Shown piece after piece: positions 9,037 through 16,873 of a stretch of DNA of 64,000 bases. The stretch lies in the NCBI RefSeq assembly GCF_000021945.1, contig NC_011831.1, positions 310,001 to 374,000 of the forward strand, in the 5' to 3' direction. Under the pieces are notes generated by a model that was given only the letters and a program-made list of their open reading frames with translations, did not search any database and was not told the DNA's origin. Source of the DNA: Chloroflexus aggregans DSM 9485. GTDB lineage: Bacteria > Chloroflexota > Chloroflexia > Chloroflexales > Chloroflexaceae. The position numbers were made by a program, and so were the translations under genes. How positions within the stretch are numbered: position 1 is the first letter of the stretch; the number at the start of each line of letters is the position of its first letter.

Positions 9037-10140
9037 CTAGCGCTTGTAGCGCGGCTTATAGAATGGCATCTTTACCACACGCGCCCGCACGGGACGTTCG
9101 CGGATCACAACATTGAATTCACTCCCCTCGCTACTCAGGTCGGTCGGCACATACGCCATCCCGAACGGTCGGCCAAGGGTGGGTGAGGGCATACCACTGG
9201 TCACAAATCCCACCGTTTCCCCACTAACCCGCTGCACCGAATAGCCACTGCGAGCAATCCCCTTTTCAACCATCTCAAACCCAACCAGGCGGCGACTGAT
9301 ACCGGCCGCTTTAATCGCCTGCAACGCCTCACGCCCGATAAAATCGCCCTTGTTCAATTTCACAACCCAACCCAACCGCGCCTCGTAGGGGTTAATCGTC
9401 TCGTCAATTTCATGACCGTACAGAGCAAGACAAGCTTCAAAGCGCAAGCTATCGCGAGCACCGAGGCCACAGGCTTGCACGGCATTGCCACCGAGCGCCA
9501 ACAGACCGTACCAGAAACGTTCGGCGTGTTGTGCCTCGAAAAATATCTCAAAACCATCTTCGCCGGTGTAGCCGGTGCGAGCGATTAACGCATTGTGCCC
9601 GAAGATGGTCGTCATTGCCACGCCGTGGAACGGTAACGAACCGATGTCCGCCGTCGTTGAATTTTCAGCACCGGCCAACAGATGCTCTGCCTGCGGCCCT
9701 TGAAGTGCCAGCATCGCCCACCGCTCAGAGCGATCTTCGATCTCTACCTCAAAGCCGGTGGTATGCTGCTGCAACCAATCCCAATCTTTAGCACGATTGG
9801 CAGCATTGACTACCATCATAAACTCATCAGGTAAATGGTAGAGGAAGATGTCATCCACAATCCCACCATCGGGTCGGCACAGGAGACCATAACCGGCATG
9901 ACCGAGCGGAATAGTGCTCACATCGCACGTGACCATCCGTTGCAGGAACGCTTCGGCCTGCGGGCCGCGGATCATAAACCGCCCCATGTGACTAATATCG
10001 AACAACCCGGCTCGATTCCGCACCGCATGGTGTTCGTCGATGATCCCGCGGTACTGCACCGGCATCTCCCAACCGCCGAATTCGACCATGCGTGCGCCCA
10101 TTGCGAGGTGCGCGTTGTAGAGAGGAGTTCGTTTCAGCAT
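9037..10140 (-). CDS. gcvT: Aminomethyltransferase (glycine cleavage T protein)
   Basis: Cytoplasmic T-protein of 367 residues. It moves the one-carbon unit from lipoyl-GcvH to tetrahydrofolate and releases ammonia. Visible markers are the start [40 protein letters not shown], the folate-contacting [12 protein letters not shown] and a C-terminal [13 protein letters not shown]. The ATG at 10140 (GGAA six bases upstream) is chosen over a TTG five codons earlier, which would add residues not typical of the family. It lies 15 bases behind the CpXC-repeat protein gene. Confidence 0.96.
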   Translation of the reverse strand: MLKRTPLYNAHLAMGARMVEFGGWEMPVQYRGIIDEHHAVRNRAGLFDISHMGRFMIRGPQAEAFLQRMVTCDVSTIPLGHAGYGLLCRPDGGIVDDIFLYHLPDEFMMVVNAANRAKDWDWLQQHTTGFEVEIEDRSERWAMLALQGPQAEHLLAGAENSTTADIGSLPFHGVAMTTIFGHNALIARTGYTGEDGFEIFFEAQHAERFWYGLLALGGNAVQACGLGARDSLRFEACLALYGHEIDETINPYEARLGWVVKLNKGDFIGREALQAIKAAGISRRLVGFEMVEKGIARSGYSVQRVSGETVGFVTSGMPSPTLGRPFGMAYVPTDLSSEGSEFNVVIRERPVRARVVKMPFYKPRYKR

Positions 10141-10155
10141 AGCTATTTCCGTCAA

Positions 10156-11280
10156 CTATGAACGGTCTTCTTCCAACCCGGCGCGCACACGGCGCAACAT
10201 CTCCCGACATGCTATCGCATGACGCGCTAACTCTTCGTCACCGCCGACACGAGCCTCGGCAGCAAATTCCCAGAGTGCTTGTTCGGCAGTCTCACTCAGC
10301 AAGAGTGGGTACTGCTCGAGGACGTGAACAATCGTCGCTTCATCCTCGGCGAGTAACAGCGCTTCAATCGCCGTCTCCAGATCGGCAGGCGATACCGTCG
10401 AAGCCCGCACTGTGGCCAGCGCCATCCGCCGAACTTCAAGGAGGTGCGCCATCTGCTCGGCGTCACCGGCGAGGGCCAGCTCGATTTCGGCAGCAAGTAG
10501 CTCATCAACTTCAGGCTGTAACAACAAAGGATAGCGAGCGATCACCTGTTTGAGTTCGGTATCACTCTGCGCACCGAGAAGCGCTTGCAATGCCTCAGGT
10601 GGGATCGTCGTGAGACGGGCCGGCTCGCGCGGACGCTGCATATCGGTCAGCAACTCACGCGCGTTACGGAGTGCTTGGGCAATTTCCCGTTCGCCCTGCG
10701 TGTCGGCAACCTCGGCCAATTGATCCAATGTTGTGCGTGTTGCCGGTTCGAGCAATTCGGGATGGTCGACCAGCACCCGTTCAAGATCGGCCGTCGTATC
10801 GGCTGCCAACAATGCCTCGACGGCAGCCAACAAGGGTGGTGGTTCGGTGACAGGTGGCGGTGGTGGTGGTGCAGCAGGACGACGGCGTGCATCGAGTCGA
10901 CGCAACAGATGGGCAAGCCCACTCATGTCTTGCGCAATATCCACATCGGCCAGATAGGGACGGCGCTGTTCGGGGTCGATCGAACCGACCAATAAGGCAT
11001 GGAGATCGCGCGCCTGGTCGCGGATCTCATGATCGGCAGCGCCGGGAGCAGGCGCAAACAACACACGACGAGCACGGGCATCGTGGTACATCAACGGCGC
11101 ACCCGCCGGTCCACTCGCCTGACAGTGTGGGCACACCACAATATTGATCTCTTCACGTCGGAGAGCTGCCGCTGCCGCCGGCTCCTCGTCAGCATCAATA
11201 ATCAACCAGATGTCGGCGCGAAATTCACCGCCACAATGGGGACATGTCAATTGGGCCTGCTCGCGGTACGAGATGGGCAT
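10156..11280 (-). CDS. CpXC zinc-ribbon protein with three helical repeats, first gene of the gcv operon
   Basis: Protein of 374 residues. The first about 110 residues look like a CpXC domain: CPHC pairs in QLTCPHCGGEF and NIVVCPHCQAS could bind a zinc ion. A Pro-rich linker (PPPPPP) follows. The remainder contains three similar units of about 65-75 residues, each with a leader like ALLxAxxxxxL, a core HPELL or YPLLL, and a trailing GDxExAxxLxxxRxML, which suggests a helical solenoid. The function is unknown. It is the promoter-proximal gene and 15 bases from gcvT, so it is co-expressed with the cleavage system. The ATG at 11280 is preferred to a TTG at 11301; an AAGGG sequence lies about 12 bases upstream of this ATG. 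Confidence 0.72.
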   Translation of the reverse strand: MPISYREQAQLTCPHCGGEFRADIWLIIDADEEPAAAAALRREEINIVVCPHCQASGPAGAPLMYHDARARRVLFAPAPGAADHEIRDQARDLHALLVGSIDPEQRRPYLADVDIAQDMSGLAHLLRRLDARRRPAAPPPPPPVTEPPPLLAAVEALLAADTTADLERVLVDHPELLEPATRTTLDQLAEVADTQGEREIAQALRNARELLTDMQRPREPARLTTIPPEALQALLGAQSDTELKQVIARYPLLLQPEVDELLAAEIELALAGDAEQMAHLLEVRRMALATVRASTVSPADLETAIEALLLAEDEATIVHVLEQYPLLLSETAEQALWEFAAEARVGGDEELARHAIACREMLRRVRAGLEEDRS

Positions 11281-11325
11281 ACGTTCTTGCACCCTTGCCA
11301 ATCGGCCGTACTTACTCTCCGCTGT

Positions 11326-11334
11326 ATTGTACCA
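11326..11334 (-). promoter_or_regulatory. Extended -10 promoter of the gcv operon
   Basis: On the minus strand TGG precedes TACAAT, an extended -10 element about 46 bases before the CpXC protein start. A weak TTATGC lies 17 bases further upstream. The same TGG-TACAAT pattern is seen before rlmN. Confidence 0.5.
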
Positions 11335-11356
11335 TCAGTCGCCACTCAGCATAACG

Positions 11357-13519
11357 TTACCGAGCGGCATTGGCTGCCGCAACCGTGAGCTGATAACGAT
11401 TGACAAACTCCGGTCCGGCTCCGATAAGGCGCAATTCGATGGTATAGCGACCGGACCGCATTGGGGTGAGCCGTAATCGGTCGATCTCGGTCGCAAGTGA
11501 GTCGGCGGGGAGATCAAGATAGCGCACCACCGTAGCCAGCGCATGATCGTCAGGATCACGTAGGGTGATCGTTACTTGCGCACCGACGAGCGGTTCACGA
11601 GCATCGTTTACAGCGTAGATCGGTAGATCGACCGCTTCACCGATGGTGAATGAGCGCGGTTCGATTAACGTAAACACGTACTGTGGGCGGAAACTGTCGC
11701 GCAGCGCATAGTACGAACGTTTGGGGACCCGCCAATAATCGACGACACTCCACAGCACTGCCGGGTAGGGATCGACAAACAGAAAGGCGATAATTCCACC
11801 GGTCGGGCGGTACTTGTGGTATCGTAGCCGGTCGATGTAAAAGCGGTTGAGTTCGGCCTGATAATTCTGCGACATCTCAACGACTTCGGCCAGCGACGCA
11901 GCCTGACGCCACGGATACCACGCCGCCATGATTTCAGCTTGCAAGCCATGACGCTCCACGAGACGAGCAATTGCCTGATCGTTAAGGGGATCGGGCATAA
12001 AGCGCAGACAACTCTCCAGATTTGGAAAACTTTGTGCTCCGAATTCGGTAACGAAGCGCAAATTACTCGGAAACCGTGCCCGCACCGCTTCCCCATCGGC
12101 CAGGGTGCCGTAGGTACGGTACCAGCCGAAGTAGGCATGGACATCGGTTCCGCTACGCAGGTACGGTACATCCGGCTCTCCCGATGAGCGAATAACCGGC
12201 CGCGTGGGGTCTTCTTCTTCGGCAATCTGCTTCAATTGCACATCCATCACATCGCGGTTCCAGCTAAACGTGAAAGCCGATTGATACGTGCGTAGCCGTG
12301 CAGCCAGCGACTCATCGGCGGTATCTTCAAGATGGATGGCCTCGTTGTGCATACACCAGATCGCGATGCTGGGATGATTACCGAGCAGCCGTACCATGGC
12401 GCGCACCTGATGGCGAGCAGCCGGGAGGACTTCAGGACGGTAGAGCCATTGCAGGGGAAAGTCTTGCCAGAGCAATATCCCCGCGGCATCAGCAGCATCG
12501 TAAAAAGCCGGGTGATCGATGTGAGCGTGAACGCGCAACATATTCATATGGCAATCGCGAGCCAATGCGAGATCATAATCGGCGCGTTCACGGTTCATCG
12601 TCGCAATCCGCATATCGCCGGGTGGATAATTATTGCCTTTGACGAGAAACCGCTCACCGTTCAAATACGGGATCCAATCGCGCAATTCAAATGTGCGGAT
12701 ACCGTAGGCAAACGACTGTTCATCACTAAGCAGGCTATCGAGCCAGATCTGCACCGTCACCTGATACAGATCGGGACGGCCAAGATCGTGCGTCCACCAT
12801 CGGCGCGGTTCGCGGAGCTTGAGCAAACCCTGCACCGTCTGCAACCCACTGCGCAATCGCCGTTGGATCACGATCGTTTGTGTCTCGCCGTGAAAGGTCA
12901 GTGGCGTAAAGCTGATTTCGCAGCGGATCGTTGTCGCCAGGGCCGCGTCAAGTTCGAGGGCAAAGCGCAATTGCGCAAGATGGGCATCGCACTGCTCGGT
13001 ACGCAAACGCGCGTGGCGCAATCGTACCGGTCCGCTCCGATGAAGCTCGACCGGCAACCAGATACCACCCGGGTTCGACCGGGGATCGAAGCAATCCCAG
13101 TGGGAAAAGACGCCGGTGATCATCCGTTTGCCAACCTTATCGTGCTCGTCGGGACAATCCAGCTCGATGAGGAGCGTATTGTGCGTTTGCAAGAACGTCG
13201 TTACCTCATGCTCGGTTGGCTCGAAGTAGCCTTCATGAGCACCAAGGTCGATCCCGTTGAAATAGGTATGACGATAGTAAAACGCACCGTTGATCCGCAG
13301 CCAACGGCGCTCGCCTTCGATCCGGTCTGGAGGAGTGGGGTTGATGAAGCGGCAACGATAGACTACCTTACCGCTATGGTTCTCGAGACCGGGCAACTGC
13401 TGCCAGTGTGCCGGCACGATAGCCGGCAACCAGCCTTGATCGTCACGCGGATAGATGCCTTGACTGAATTCAGTAAGTGGGCGAATCTGCCAACCGTCTC
13501 TTAGGGTCGAAAGGTACAT
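11357..13519 (-). CDS. Glycoside hydrolase family 2 protein, beta-mannosidase-like
   Basis: Protein of about 720 residues with the GH2 layout: N-terminal jelly-roll sugar-binding domain, immunoglobulin-like domain, TIM barrel and C-terminal domain. The general acid Glu is in IAIWCMHNE near residue 392 and the nucleophile Glu in FVTEFGAQSFPN near 491. The barrel entry shows NMLRVHAHIDHPAFYDAAD and LWQDFPLQW, which are closest to mannosidase-type GH2 enzymes. No signal peptide is visible, so it is probably cytoplasmic and acts on imported oligosaccharides. The ATG at 13519 is chosen, though no good ribosome site precedes it; a TTG at 13543 is the alternative. It is 44 bases behind the glycosyltransferase gene. 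The substrate is inferred only. Confidence 0.82.
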   Translation of the reverse strand: MYLSTLRDGWQIRPLTEFSQGIYPRDDQGWLPAIVPAHWQQLPGLENHSGKVVYRCRFINPTPPDRIEGERRWLRINGAFYYRHTYFNGIDLGAHEGYFEPTEHEVTTFLQTHNTLLIELDCPDEHDKVGKRMITGVFSHWDCFDPRSNPGGIWLPVELHRSGPVRLRHARLRTEQCDAHLAQLRFALELDAALATTIRCEISFTPLTFHGETQTIVIQRRLRSGLQTVQGLLKLREPRRWWTHDLGRPDLYQVTVQIWLDSLLSDEQSFAYGIRTFELRDWIPYLNGERFLVKGNNYPPGDMRIATMNRERADYDLALARDCHMNMLRVHAHIDHPAFYDAADAAGILLWQDFPLQWLYRPEVLPAARHQVRAMVRLLGNHPSIAIWCMHNEAIHLEDTADESLAARLRTYQSAFTFSWNRDVMDVQLKQIAEEEDPTRPVIRSSGEPDVPYLRSGTDVHAYFGWYRTYGTLADGEAVRARFPSNLRFVTEFGAQSFPNLESCLRFMPDPLNDQAIARLVERHGLQAEIMAAWYPWRQAASLAEVVEMSQNYQAELNRFYIDRLRYHKYRPTGGIIAFLFVDPYPAVLWSVVDYWRVPKRSYYALRDSFRPQYVFTLIEPRSFTIGEAVDLPIYAVNDAREPLVGAQVTITLRDPDDHALATVVRYLDLPADSLATEIDRLRLTPMRSGRYTIELRLIGAGPEFVNRYQLTVAAANAAR

Positions 13520-13563
13520 AAGCGAATGCTTCGGTGAACGCAATGCGGTGTGATCTACTCGGG

Positions 13564-14568
13564 TTAATACGCATCAGCCTGGGCCAGCGCAAGCAACACC
13601 TGCCGATAGGTTTCGATCCGTTGGCGGCGCAATTCAGGGCGGTGACCAAGAGCCAATTTGAGCGTCTCAATGATTAACTCGTACCGGTAGCCGGCGCAAA
13701 TCAAGCGGTGGAGCACGATTGCTACGAGCCACCCGTACCACATGCGGGCCAACCGTAAGCGGCTCTGTTGAAAGTGCCGATGGCGCCCAACCAACACCTG
13801 TTCGCTACTTTTGCCTTCGTGATGGATAATCACGGCGTCGGGCAAATACCAAATCTGACTACTGACTTCGACGCGCTCAAGCTGTGAACGGTTTGGTGGG
13901 GGTGCGATGGCCGAGCCCTGTTGTAAACGCCATTGCCACTCGACCTCTTCACTATACATAAAAAATCGCTCATCGAGCAGACCAGCCTTACGGATAGCCG
14001 TCGTCCGCACCAGCAACGCTGCTCCGACCAACCAACCCACGCGCTGGACAAGATTGTCGGGCCGGTCGGCGCAATGGTAGAACCACGCCCACGGATTCGA
14101 TGGCCATAGACGTTCCCATGGTGTACTCTCCCAGATCATCGTTAGCGGCGTAGGAAATCGGCGTCGCGAGGACTGCACACGATGGTCGCTGTAACGGAGC
14201 TGTGGGCCAACCGCAATTGCTGCCGGGTGCATTTGCAGAAAGGCGACTAAGCGTGGAATGGCATCGGCTACCGGTTCGGTATCAGGGTTGAGCAAAAGGA
14301 CAAACTCCGGGCCACCATCTGGTCGGGATAGCAGCAGACGGAGTGCCAGATTGTTACCGGCAGCGAAACCGAGGTTAGCGCCCGCCTCGATCAGATGAAC
14401 ATCTGGAAACTCACGGCGCACCATTGCCGGTGTATTGTCATCACTATGGTTGTCAACGACAATAATCTCGGCGTCCAGATGGGCGGTTGCCAATGATGCA
14501 TAGACGGCCTGCAAACACCTGCGCAGCAACTCTTTGACATTCCACGAAACGATAATAATAGCCAACAT
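13564..14568 (-). CDS. Glycosyltransferase family 2
   Basis: Protein of 334 residues with a GT-A nucleotide-sugar fold. The N-terminus IIIVSWNVKELLRRCL, the IIVVDNHSDDNT motif, GFAAGNNLAL and the metal-binding region LLNPDTEP are typical of rhamnosyltransferase-like GT2 enzymes. The acceptor-site motif is FMYSEEVEW. A hydrophobic segment near residues 260-280 may anchor it to the membrane. It probably adds a sugar to a cell-surface glycan or glycolipid. The ATG at 14568 lacks a strong ribosome site. Confidence 0.85.
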   Translation of the reverse strand: MLAIIIVSWNVKELLRRCLQAVYASLATAHLDAEIIVVDNHSDDNTPAMVRREFPDVHLIEAGANLGFAAGNNLALRLLLSRPDGGPEFVLLLNPDTEPVADAIPRLVAFLQMHPAAIAVGPQLRYSDHRVQSSRRRFPTPLTMIWESTPWERLWPSNPWAWFYHCADRPDNLVQRVGWLVGAALLVRTTAIRKAGLLDERFFMYSEEVEWQWRLQQGSAIAPPPNRSQLERVEVSSQIWYLPDAVIIHHEGKSSEQVLVGRHRHFQQSRLRLARMWYGWLVAIVLHRLICAGYRYELIIETLKLALGHRPELRRQRIETYRQVLLALAQADAY

Positions 14569-14597
14569 AGCAGGCTGAAACGTTGCTTAGTGAAGAA

Positions 14598-14614
14598 AAG
14601 CCCCGGCGGGGCTT
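14598..14614 (-). terminator. Hairpin with T-rich tail in the leader of the glycosyltransferase gene
   Basis: Perfect seven-base arms AAGCCCC and GGGGCTT with a three-base loop. On the minus strand it is followed by TTTTCTTC, as in an intrinsic terminator. It sits 30 bases before the glycosyltransferase ATG, where it could attenuate that gene. The rest of the 264-base divergent region holds the antiporter promoter. Confidence 0.5.
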
Positions 14615-14727
14615 GATCGTTGATACTCGCATAACTTATCGCGCGATAGTATTATCGGTAGATTGCGCAAAACCTTGCTCCGCACTTGAATAGCCGGAGT
14701 ACAGTGTACCACAACTTACCCTGCGCT

Positions 14728-14756
14728 TTGACATCACCCGTTCAACGCTTTATCAT
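14728..14756 (+). promoter_or_regulatory. Promoter of the cation/proton antiporter gene
   Basis: A perfect TTGACA at 14728-14733 and TATCAT at 14751-14756, spaced by 17 bases, with about 70 bases of leader before the start codon. Confidence 0.65.
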
Positions 14757-14835
14757 ACGAATTATATCTCTTTGCATAACCCACGTCATTCATTCACTTA
14801 GAGCGTGTATATAGCTTTGTTTACCGGAGTTTATG

Positions 14836-16860
14836 ATGCATGTTGAAGACATATCATTGTTGGCAAATTTGACCATTGCCCTCGTAACTGCTTTTGCCGG
14901 CGGCATTATTGCGCGTCGGATCGGGCTGCCGACCACTGTCGGCTACCTATTGGCCGGTATGGTGATTGGCCCATTTACGCCGGGATTCGTCGGCGATGTA
15001 GCGGATCTCAGCCAGCTCGCCGAAATCGGTGTGATCTTTTTGATGTTCGGCGTCGGTCTGCACTTTTCGTTACACGATCTGTGGGCCGTGCGGCGCGTGG
15101 CCTTACCGGGAGCGATCTTGCAAATGGTGATCGCCACCGGTCTAGGGTTTATCCTCAGTCGCTATTGGGGTTGGGAACCGCTATCAGGGCTGCTCCTGGG
15201 CTTATCAATCTCGATTGCCAGTACCGTTGTCTTGATGCGCGGGTTAATGGATAACGGCCTCTTGAGTACCGGCGCCGGACGGATCGCTGTTGGTTGGCTG
15301 GTGATGGAGGACATCGCTACCGTGTTTATTCTCGTGTTGCTGCCGATCATCTTTGGCGGGCAAAGCGCACAATCGCCATGGTCGGCTCTTGTTTCGCTGC
15401 TCAAGGTGGCCGTGTTCATCGTCGTGATGTTGTTTGCCGGGCGTAAATTGTTGCCAAAATTGCTCGACGTGATCGCCGGTACCCGTTCACGCGAACTGTT
15501 TATTCTCGCTGCGGTGGCAATAGCACTCGGTACCGCTTTCGGTGCGGCGACATTTTTCGATGTTTCTTTGGCGTTGGGCGCGTTTCTTGCCGGGGTAGTG
15601 TTGAAAGAATCGCAATTTAGTCATCAGATCGGTGATGATGTGCTGCCTTTTCGGGAAACGTTTGCCGTGATCTTTTTTGTTTCGGTAGGGATGATTGTTA
15701 ATCCGCTCTACCTCTGGGCAAATGCCGGACAGGTAATCATGCTAACAACCCTGATTGTCGTCGGTAAAGCTCTCATTACCCAACTACTTGGCTTTTTCTT
15801 ACCGGCCAGTGGGCGAACGATGCTGATCGTTGCAGCCGGTCTTAGTCAGATCGGCGAGTTTTCGTTTATTTTGGGACAGGCGGGAATACGGCTCGACATC
15901 CTCAATCAAGAACAGTACTCACTGATTTTGGCCGGGTCACTGCTATCAATTATGCTAAATCCGTTGATGTTCCGCGCCATCAAACCGGTTGAGCACGTGA
16001 TGCAACGTCTCTCGCCACGCTTGTGGGAGCGGTTTGATCGTCATCCATTACAGCCCGCCGATATTGCCTTACCACGTGAGGGACACGTAGTTGTGGTTGG
16101 GTATGGCCGGGTCGGCCAGCATATCGTGAATGTGCTCGAACGGTTAGGGGTGCCGCGGTTGGTGATCGAAATCGATTCGGGACGAGCAGCCGAATTTAAT
16201 GCCCGGGGAGTACCTACCCTCTTCGGCGACGCGGCTAATTCCGATGTGCTGATGCATGCCGGTCTCGAGCGGGCACGTGCGCTCGTCGTTACCTTACCCG
16301 ACGAGACGGCGACCGAGATGGTGGTGGCTGCGGCACGTAACATTGCCCCGAACCTCCCGATCATCGCGCGTGCGGCAACCACAAAAGGGGTCGGTCGGTT
16401 GCTGAAGCTCGGTGCGCACGACGTGATTCACCCCGAACTCGAAGGGGGATTGGAGGTGATGCGCCATACATTGCTCTGCCTGGGCTATCCGGCGACACAG
16501 GTGCAAGGCTATACCGATGCAGTGCGTCGTGATGAATATGATACTACCGTTTCGTCACCGGCAGAGCATCAGGCCCTTGATCAGATGGTGCGGGCTGCCC
16601 GCGGGATTGAGATTGCGTGGCGGCTGGTGAGCGAGCATAGCCCGATCATCGGGCAAACACTGGCCGAAGCGAACATCCGTGCCCGTACCGGCGCCTCGGT
16701 GATTGCGCTGATCCGTAACCAACAGTTGATCGCCAATCCAAAGTCAAGCACCGTATTCCAGGCCGGCGACCTCCTCGGCTTAATCGGTGAAAGCGAGCAA
16801 ATCGCTGCCGCCGAACAACTGATTTGTGGTACACCGGAACTGGTCGGTGTACCGGAGTAA
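14836..16860 (+). CDS. CPA2-type monovalent cation/proton antiporter (Kef/YbaL-like)
   Basis: Inner-membrane transporter of 674 residues. The first about 385 residues are very hydrophobic and form the Na/H exchanger domain with about 12 helices (AGGIIARRIGLPTTVGYLLAG, ASTVVLMRGLMDNGL, FFDVSLALGAFLAGV). A cytoplasmic RCK/TrkA-N domain follows with the nucleotide-binding fold VVVGYGRVGQHIVNVL and acidic VIEID near residue 440, then a TrkA-C domain. It probably exchanges K+ or Na+ for protons under nucleotide control. ATG codons occur at 14833 and 14836; GGAG is three bases before the first and six before the second, so the second is preferred. The gene converges with the GH35 gene, with 13 bases between them. 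Confidence 0.9.
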   Translation: MHVEDISLLANLTIALVTAFAGGIIARRIGLPTTVGYLLAGMVIGPFTPGFVGDVADLSQLAEIGVIFLMFGVGLHFSLHDLWAVRRVALPGAILQMVIATGLGFILSRYWGWEPLSGLLLGLSISIASTVVLMRGLMDNGLLSTGAGRIAVGWLVMEDIATVFILVLLPIIFGGQSAQSPWSALVSLLKVAVFIVVMLFAGRKLLPKLLDVIAGTRSRELFILAAVAIALGTAFGAATFFDVSLALGAFLAGVVLKESQFSHQIGDDVLPFRETFAVIFFVSVGMIVNPLYLWANAGQVIMLTTLIVVGKALITQLLGFFLPASGRTMLIVAAGLSQIGEFSFILGQAGIRLDILNQEQYSLILAGSLLSIMLNPLMFRAIKPVEHVMQRLSPRLWERFDRHPLQPADIALPREGHVVVVGYGRVGQHIVNVLERLGVPRLVIEIDSGRAAEFNARGVPTLFGDAANSDVLMHAGLERARALVVTLPDETATEMVVAAARNIAPNLPIIARAATTKGVGRLLKLGAHDVIHPELEGGLEVMRHTLLCLGYPATQVQGYTDAVRRDEYDTTVSSPAEHQALDQMVRAARGIEIAWRLVSEHSPIIGQTLAEANIRARTGASVIALIRNQQLIANPKSSTVFQAGDLLGLIGESEQIAAAEQLICGTPELVGVPE

Positions 16861-16873
16861 ATGACCGTCTGAC

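Noticed and set aside
12332-13504. A 390-residue plus-strand frame opposite the GH2 gene
   Set aside because: It is the shadow of the GH2 coding sequence, which has clear catalytic motifs on the minus strand.
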